Part shown: positions 56,640 through 64,000 of the stretch, piece by piece
Numbering within the stretch: the first letter of the stretch is position 1
Layout of the letters: each line of letters opens with the position of its first letter
DNA from: Hermatobates lingyangjiaoensis
Taxonomy: Eukaryota; Arthropoda; Insecta; Hemiptera; Hermatobatidae
DNA: 64,000 nucleotides
Reading direction: 5' to 3'
Assembly: GCA_026182355.1 (NCBI GenBank)
Contig: JAPFBL010000068.1
Span: forward strand, 62,001 to 126,000
The notes under the pieces: generated by a model
What the model was told of the DNA's origin: nothing
The model's input: the letters and a program-made list of their open reading frames with translations, nothing else
The model's database searches: none
Translations under genes and position numbers: made by a program

Positions 56640-56785
56640 ATAAAGATTTCATATAAACACATAAATAACAATCAATGATCAAACCACAATAAGAAATGGG
56701 AAAACAAGACTTTCAACCGTAACAAGCGGTCTTTGTCAGAGTCAAAAACCCAGTTCAGTTCGTTCAGTTGGGTTTTTGTATATCT
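56640..56785. repeat. Family A copy beside the gypsy element
   Basis: TTTCATATAAACACATAAATAAC, TGATCAAACCACAATAAG and a motif remnant at 56704-56743 (minus: GACTCTGACAAAGACCGC, hairpin, GAAAGTC with the palindrome AGATCT lost). It is followed by CAGTTGGGTTTTTG in inverted order. Confidence 0.6.
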
Positions 56786-56825
56786 ATTTTTTTGTATAAA
56801 CATTTGAATATAAACATTTTGTAGA

Positions 56826-57015
56826 ATCTAGTCGACTAAATTCTAGTCGAAGGTTTTGTCCGGTTAACATTGTTGTTCCTTTAACTAATGTAAATTTATT
56901 TTCTTAGTTAAATAATTCTTACTTCTGCCTATGAAAAAGGTTTTAAATAAAACCGAAACGTTGCAACGAGAGTTTAATTTTTTATCCTGGAAGAATGACC
57001 GAACCCCGATTAGAG

Positions 57016-57018
<3 letters not shown>
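56826..57018 (+). repeat. Family B repeat, copy 3 (5'-truncated)
   Basis: CTAGTCGAAGGTTTTGTCCG to CGATTAGAGAACACAC. The degenerate hammerhead-like part is at 56926-56965. The 3' end passes into (CA)n. Confidence 0.7.
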
Positions 57019-57054
<36 letters not shown>

Positions 57055-57146
57055 CACACACACACACACACACACAAACACACCACACACACAAATATAT
57101 ATATTTATATATATATATATTAATTTATATATATATATATATATAA
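57017..57146. repeat. (CA)n and (TA)n compound microsatellite
   Basis: CA repeat at 57017-57094 followed by TA repeats to 57146. Confidence 0.95.
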
Positions 57147-57149
57147 TCA

Positions 57150-57305
57150 AACTACAATTAGAAATGGGAAAACAAGACTAAGATCTTTCAACCATAACAA
57201 GCGGTCTTCGTCAGAGTCAAAAACCCAACTGACATGGTTTTTATATATATTGGTTTGATCATTGTTTGTTTTTTCACGTGTTTATGTGAAATCTTTTTAT
57301 ATTAT
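57150..57305. repeat. Family A copy
   Basis: CAAACTACAATTAGAAATGGG, motif 57176-57218 on the minus strand (GACT, CTGACGA, A, GACCG and TGGTT, GAA, AGATCT, T, AGTC; one stem mismatch), then the inverted end TGATCATTGTTTG, CACGTGTTTATGTGAAATC. Confidence 0.65.
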
Positions 57306-58377
57306 ATGAAAACATAGAGATATACAACTGTTTCCTATTAATACAGTTTTTGGATTATTATCAACAATGATGATCAAAGATAAATAATATGTGTATTCAA
57401 TCTTCTTGACTCCATTCGTCAATTACATTTTTGTAGTTATTTATAGGACTTTAAACATCAAAAACTGATTTGAATTCAAGTGACAAAAAATCTTAATCAT
57501 AAATATGTATTTAGTAATAGATATTCATATGAACTAATATATTATTAATAATATTACTTTAATTATTATATTTTTAGTATTATTAGATAGAGTGTCTTCT
57601 TTTTCTGTTATATGGTTAATTATAAATTATTTAACGAGCTTGTTTTAAATAGAGAGACGGTCAGAGGTTCCAAGTCAAGCTAACTGCTTCGTAAAATAGA
57701 TTGTTCCCTGGGGAAGACCGCTTCCGAGAAAGCAGCTATAAATTATAACCGAAACCGTAAACCGAATCTTAGCGGATACCCCCTAACCAAGGGCGGCTTG
57801 CTTTAGAACTGCATAACTAACTCTCCATTCCCAGCCTGGTATTAGCAATTCACAATTTACAACTGCACTGACTTGTGAATATTTTCCCTACAGAATTAAA
57901 TTAACTTTATTGAAATTTATTTCGCATCTTTGTAATAGTTTGTTCTCAATATAAGGCAAGATAAAATCTTGCTTTTGAAGTTTTTATTTTCAACACATCA
58001 TTTTATTTTTCAATTACGAAATAAAATATCATGTTTGAAGCAGACATACAGTATTTTATCTTGTATATTTGATTAAATACATAATGTTTTGTTTATAATA
58101 CTGAACTAATATCGCCACTGTCTTAGTTTGCAAGGTTTTAAGTAAACTGTTAATTTTTGATGTGTTAAGTTTTCCACAAGAATAGAAGACGAATTAATGC
58201 AAAAATTATTCATTAATCAACAAAATCCATTAGTGTTTTATTAGGAAACTGGAATAATAGGGTTGTTTATATAACATATAGGGACGTTTTAAGATGCGTC
58301 TGAGTTAATTTACAAAATCTCATCAAACACACGTGTTCTACTAGGAGTCTGGAATGCAGACTCCATGAAATAACATA
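57306..58377. other. Unassigned AT-rich DNA
   Basis: No gene or element. 57640-57850 is less AT-rich, without frame or tRNA-like box. Confidence 0.4.
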
Positions 58378-58547
58378 ATATTTCATGTTATTGGCAACGT
58401 TTAGAGCTTAACATCTTAAGGTTTAACCGGCAGACAAAAATATGGAGAAATACAGTGGAATAATGATTTTTTTATACAATGATAAACATGAAAAACAACA
58501 ATATCTTGAGTGCGATGAAAGATTTTGTTTACAAATGTACACAATTA
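58378..58547 (+). repeat. 170-bp direct repeat, copy 1
   Basis: Nearly identical to 59696-59866 (only a handful of differences), from ATATTTCATGTTATTGGC to GTACACAATTA. Could be LTR-like ends of an unknown element or a local duplication. Confidence 0.85.
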
Positions 58548-59695
58548 AATATATATATATGTAATAAAAGTTGTTATGAAAATATCTATGAAAGTAGATA
58601 CTGCTATTTATGTTTCTGTTATCATTTTTTTTCATTATTAATGATATTAATAGCATCATTATCATCAAACAGACTTAAACACTAAAAGGTAGCTTAAAAT
58701 GCAATGGACAGAAATACACTAGTAATCAAAATAATCTAAAATAATATGCAAAAAACTGAATATAAAAAAGATACGAACATAAAAATAGTAAATTGATAAT
58801 ATTTACAAGTATGTTTTTAGCGCACTATAAAAAAAACTATATCCATCTACCCAATTGTAATCAAATGGCACCAATTATACATTACGGAATATTCATTGCT
58901 ATTTATTTCGCACACTAAAATCGAAAGTTTGACACCCTCTACCGAAATTTTCTTAATTCTTGGATCTGCTGTAGTGTTAAAATTATTGATAAGCACTCGT
59001 TTAAGTATAAGAAAGTCTATGGGTTCATCTCTCACACAAAATTTACATGACTGTATCAATGTATGTCCATACAATTCCTGCTAATCCAATTTGTTTAATT
59101 CAAAATCCTATAGATCTAAATATACTAAATTTATATTCAAAAAGACAAATAAATAAAAATAATGATTGTATATATTTTTAATTAAATACAAATTTATTTT
59201 TTGGTAAGTACTTCATTATACGTAGATATATTAAAAAAAAAAAATTTCAATCAGCGGTTAGAATAAAATTCAATAAATGGCATTTAACGCACTAGTTTTT
59301 ATTATTAGCTTTTCTAAACCAAAAGTAATCATTCCGTTTGACACCGTAATTTGTTGGGCATTAAAGAATAATTGATTCACTATTTGTGGTTTTGGTAAAA
59401 GGATTTTCATCTTCACAAGAGAATTGTACTGTTCATCCATCACTACAACAGCAATAATAAATTACTTTCTCTTACTCTACTCGCAGACCATTAACTCATT
59501 TCTAATGAATTAACAAATCAAGTTTACTTTGAAAACAAATTTCTTTCTTCTTTTCCATTCAAGTTCTTTTTATACATTAATTATATATTTTTTGAATGTT
59601 ATTCAATAATATAATTTCTAACAAATATATTTTTTATATTTTCTTTTATAAACAGATCAATAATCAGGGAGTTTTTTGCCATTGAGAAAAGAAAC
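58548..59695. other. Interval between the direct repeats
   Basis: AT-rich, 1,148 bases, no recognisable protein, primer site or purine tract. Confidence 0.5.
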
Positions 59696-59866
59696 ATATT
59701 TCATGTTATTGGCAACGTTTAGAGCTTAACATCTTAAGGTTTAACTGGCAGACAAAAATATGGAGCAATACAGTGGAATAATGATTTTTTTTATACAATG
59801 ATAAACATGAAAAATAACACTATCTTGAGTGCGATGAAAGATTTTGTTTACAAATGTACACAATTA
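59696..59866 (+). repeat. 170-bp direct repeat, copy 2
   Basis: See 58378-58547; the flanks of the two copies do not match outside the stated limits. Confidence 0.85.
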
Positions 59867-61263
59867 TGCTCTCCATATATTTGTATAGAGCAAGTAACCT
59901 ATTAGGGGCTGTTTGCATATTAGTCGACTAGCACCAATAGTAACTTAGGCACTTGGTGGTGCCCAATCAAGTAATGATCACATAAAATCTTGTATAATCC
60001 CAAGTAAAATCACAAGTGTAACTCTTGTAACCAAACCATCATGTTTCCAACATGATCACGACCGTCGATAAGAACATTTAGACCATTCAAACAGTTGTGT
60101 CATTTACATCATTATTACTTATACGAAATCTAACAATATTCCTGTTATATCAATTCCTTTACACATTTGTTATATCACATTTCATACAATTTCATTATCA
60201 TTGAAAAAAAATCAGTAATTTCCCAATTTTGAACATTCTTTTTAAATATCACCATGTTCAAATATATAAAAAACAATTGCTTTTATTTTGATTTATTACT
60301 GAATCGCTTTTAACTTTGTTCAGTATATCTTGGAGAGTGCAGTGATCAGCATACTAAATTCGAATGTTAATCGTTAGTTGTAAAATATCCTTAAACCCAT
60401 TTAAATGTTCCAAATAAATTCCCATTGGTGTAAAGACAACGCATGGGAATATGTTGACTATTTACGCATTCATTTTTCCACATTAACTCAATACTATATT
60501 TTTAATTTACCATTATTTTTATTAAAGGTTATCTCTACATATATTGTAGAATATATAACACATAATATATATATATATATATATAATACATAATTGTAGA
60601 AAATATATTGTAATATATATAAAAATTGATCATTATCCCCACCAGCATAAATTAAAAAATCAACCAACTTTATTTGTTTGGTTTGCAAATAAGAGGTGAT
60701 ACGTGGCGAACCAAGGAGGCAACCAAAGGATCAGAATAATTCAATCGTCTTCGTTACTGGCTTTTTCCCTTGTGACCGTAAACTTGGACTGCTACCAGAA
60801 TCTTCACTTCCGGTTTTCCAATGTTTCCAAGTTCTTTATTTTTACTAATCTCTTAACTAATATCATATAGCTTAGCGAATAATGGCAATTTTAAGTAAAT
60901 TGCATTCATTTATTTAATAATTTGCATTTATTAATGTGGAATATTTACCGAATTTCATAATTAAGCTTCTGCTATCTTTGATCAGTTCATCAGACTTGAG
61001 GTAAAATTTTCTCTTTTTTTAGGGGTACTTTATTGGAACAGAGGAGAAAATAAATTATGATTTTCAGTTTTGCTAAAATATGTAAAAATATACGATTTTG
61101 TTTAAAAAAGAATTCGTAATTCTGGCTTTTTATTTCAGTTCTCATCAAATTGAGATTAAAAATATAAAAATTCAATTACAATTTATATAAAAGGTATTAA
61201 TATCTATAATTAATAACAATTAAATAATAACTGTTAGTGTATCATTAATCTCGGTCATATAAT
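59867..61263. other. Unassigned AT-rich DNA
   Basis: A short (TA)n at 60560-60583; otherwise nothing. Confidence 0.4.
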
Positions 61264-61368
61264 TTGGCAACTTACTCCAACGAATAGGAAGTTAGTTCTA
61301 AGGTTAGAGCAGATTAGCATTAAGGTCGTGAACACAGAAGCTGCTGTGAACTTTAACGATGCATATAT
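61264..61368 (+). pseudogene. PLE N-terminal fragment
   Basis: Reads PTNRKLVLRLEQISIKVVNT then EAAVNFNDAYI and a stop. RKL.L..E...K.VN.E..VNF is shared with 31000-31100 and the LE...K..N.E.A..F core with 37544-37665. It ends at a short TA run, as the others do. Confidence 0.5.
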
Positions 61369-62453
61369 ATAATGCTGTGTGTTTTACAAATTGCTGACAC
61401 CCCACAGAAGTGCTCACCTGGAGTGTTTACCATTTACAAATTTTTGAGCGCACTACAATATGGTTTCTTAAATCGTCTGCCTCGGCTACATTATAACCTA
61501 GTATTCATTTTCTTTGTTATGATTTTCTTAAATTTTACTCAACGTAAATATGTGGCTTATGATGCAACTCTTAATGGGAATTTGACTGGTGGTGAACCTA
61601 AAGGCAAACTCCTTATTATTATCATAGAGAAAAGAAGTGATCGTCATGAATTTTCATCTCCCAACCTTCTTAGTAGTTGCTTAACCTAAAATAACAGCCT
61701 CAGTTCTTTTCTCCGTATGACTACTGAACATATTTTCTCTTTATACAAAAAAGTTCTATTTTAATAGAAAGAGAAGTTATAATTTTTCTACTACTTTATT
61801 ATAGTAGTAGATAGCAGATATTTACTGCTGAATAAAAAAGTAGATTTTTAATTCTTTTATTTTTAAATAATTATCATAAAAACAATAGAAAAAAATAATA
61901 ATTATTATATAAGCCATAAATATATATATAAATTTAAACCATAAAAAAAAACACTGTCTCAAAAAAAATATATTTTTTTTTGAGACAAGACTGTCTCATA
62001 GTCTTGCTTTTTTCCCTACAATAGTTAAAAGTATATGCAATTTTTATCATTCAATCCTCGAATTATGGAAATAATGCTTAAAAATTTCAATTTTCTAGAA
62101 AGATCATACGACCATGTTAAAATTAGTACCTGCTATGACATAAGTTATCTTTTCTATGTCCAAAAATGATTGAGCGTTTTATTTTGACGAAGAATGGTCA
62201 ATATTTATTAAGGTTTGATAAAAAGTTTGACTTGTAAGTTAATAACAAAAATAACATTTGGATTCACTCCCATTATGATACATTTCACATTTGTTCATCA
62301 ATTTAAAAATTATTATGTGAGATGCCTCAGAACTTTCATTTTTAAATGGTATTTGATTTTCTATTTTACTGTGAGTTGCATTACAGTATTGCTGTTGAGG
62401 ATTTTAGCACTGATATTCCAAAACAATTCTTCTACTAGTGACCCCTCTCCACT

Positions 62454-62460
<7 letters not shown>
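61369..62460. other. Unassigned AT-rich DNA
   Basis: A perfect small palindrome, TGTCTCAAAAAAA and its complement, lies at 61954-61987. The 105-codon frame at 61372-61689 has no domain. Confidence 0.35.

Positions 62461-62513
<53 letters not shown>
62461..62513. repeat. (CT)n microsatellite
   Basis: Uninterrupted CT repeat of 53 bases. Confidence 0.95.
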
Positions 62514-62515
<2 letters not shown>

Positions 62516-62900
62516 ATTAGTCAATGTGGATCTAATTTAATATTAATATGTTTATGTTATTGACTTTATTTTTTCAATTCAATATACACGTATCTATCAA
62601 TATATCTCTATAAATTTCAAACGATCCTTTAAAATAAAATATGAAATTGGTGATTACTGTTTTTTTTTTATTTTGGGAAATCCTGTGGATACACACATAA
62701 ACACACATCCACGCAACCACACGCCACAACTAATGTGCAATCAGTGGTTCTGATTGCATCATATAAAAAATGAAATATGATCAACATTGAAACATTAGAA
62801 AAATTTTAATCAAAATATTAAGCAGTGATTATATTGAATAATCAGTAATCAACATTATGGCGTATTCAATTGGTCGTAAACATTTTGAAATATCCTGCAG

Positions 62901-62950
62901 GCATACATACATACATACATACATACATACATACATGCATACATACATAC
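62901..62950. repeat. (ATAC)n microsatellite
   Basis: Twelve units of a 4-base repeat with one change. Confidence 0.95.
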
Positions 62951-64000
62951 CACCCACTCACACACCCAGACACACACACAGTCATACCTTTACATATAGT
63001 GTATACAGACTAGTTTGAAAATCATATTTCATTGGACTCAGGGTACGTCAACAAGTGTATTTCCAATGAAAACTCGATTTCAAAATTTTGACCCGAATCC
63101 AATACTTATTTTTTTTAATTTTTCATTTAGTAATCAAATTAAAGAAAAAAATAGTATTGAGAAAGAAAAACATAAAAATTAGTTTAACATTATTATATGG
63201 ATTTTTTTATTTCGCATGTAGTAAAACTGAAAGACAGAGTAGAAGTAGTGACTTTTGAGTCAAACTCTGGATTTGCAATAAGTGATTTCCCTTATAGTAT
63301 GTCGATATTAATGCCATATAAGGTTGGTTTGATGTAACTCTTAGCAGACAAAAAGAAATGCTGGACGGAAGGGAGGACAATAAATCGAGCTTGGCCTGGT
63401 TATGGTGTTGGAGCGTACTTTTTAACGGCCTCTTTTCTGAGCAATGGGTGGGCGTATTTCATTTAATCCTCGAGTCCAGAAGAGGCAAATACAGGCAAGG
63501 ATAAATCTTAGCTCTGCTCTAGAGATCATCTTCAGAGTTCTCTCCAATACACTTCCCTTAATATATAGGGCTTACAATACCTCTTCTCTATTGATGTACT
63601 TCCTTACCTATTGAATTATCACGACAATAAATATATTTTATCATCATATAAACTGAAAATTATATACATTATATTGTTTTAATATAAAGTGTGTCCACAA
63701 TATTTCTTTACAAGTTACACAATATATTACAAAAGCATTTTATAGAATATTTATAAGGTTGCTTTGTTATTTAGTGATTTCTACAAAAAATAATTACACT
63801 GAGTTTGTTTATATAATGTATTTTTTTGAAAAAAAATAATTTGTTAAACAATTAAACCCTATAATAAAAGTAACAGGTGAAGAATAAATACGTTTCTTAC
63901 TTATTGAAATAAGTAACATAAGTACTCAGATAAATCACTAAATTAGATATAAGACATGTGCTACCTCTTTTGGAATATTTTTATATGAAATCAAACCAAT
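62951..64000. other. Unassigned AT-rich DNA
   Basis: A short imperfect CA stretch to 62980 and a less AT-rich part at 63350-63560; no gene or element recognised. Confidence 0.4.

Noticed and set aside
63520..63545. CTCTGAAGATGATCTCTAGAG on the minus strand as another hammerhead-like motif
   Set aside because: No GAA, palindrome or closing helix follows.

Overview
This is a gene-poor, strongly AT-rich stretch of an animal nuclear genome. The evidence is a spliced GABA-B receptor exon, Penelope-like elements (PLEs), a Ty3/gypsy LTR retrotransposon, a Helitron-like element and many (TA)n, (CA)n and (CT)n microsatellites. The receptor exon looks invertebrate, probably arthropod; I cannot name the species. 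Nothing looks prokaryotic: no operons, no ribosome binding sites and no CRISPR.

Only one host coding segment is recognisable, the exon at 28395-28570 (+), with an AG acceptor, a GTAAGT donor and a Venus-flytrap-domain sequence. I found no other exon of it, so most of the window is probably intron or flanking DNA filled by repeats.

Layout. 1-3766: two copies of a 1.1-kb repeat enclosing PLE pieces. 3831-6027: a 5'-truncated PLE with RT and GIY-YIG endonuclease between 226-bp inverted repeats. 6062-7375: inverted terminal repeats (family A) and a GIY-YIG fragment of a second PLE. 7424: a hAT-like end. 9440-9942: family-D terminal repeat, a long palindrome and a PLE C-terminus. 12852-13610 and 26460-27254: two inverted copies of an unknown family E. 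14577-15420: PLE RT pseudogene. 15507-16475: Helitron-like element. 18834-24835: fold-back repeats. 30840-31194 and 34305-39040: a dense nest of PLE pieces. 41434-44733: scattered terminal repeats. 45730-47600: purine- and pyrimidine-rich DNA. 51469-56630: an almost complete Ty3/gypsy element on the minus strand, with 191-bp LTRs and a tRNA-Phe primer site. 56640-57305: more family A and B repeats. 58378-59866: a 170-bp direct repeat pair. The rest is unassigned.

The unifying theme is Penelope-like retroelements. At least eight unrelated terminal-repeat families share one short structural pattern: CTGANGA, one extra base, a 3-6 bp hairpin, GAA, a 4-6 base palindrome ending in T, one base that is not G, and a 3-5 bp helix closing back onto the start. 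This is the order of parts of a type I hammerhead ribozyme, a motif already known from PLEs, but nearly every copy here has one extra nucleotide after CTGANGA. Many copies are arranged head-to-head in fold-backs and abut (TA)n tracts.
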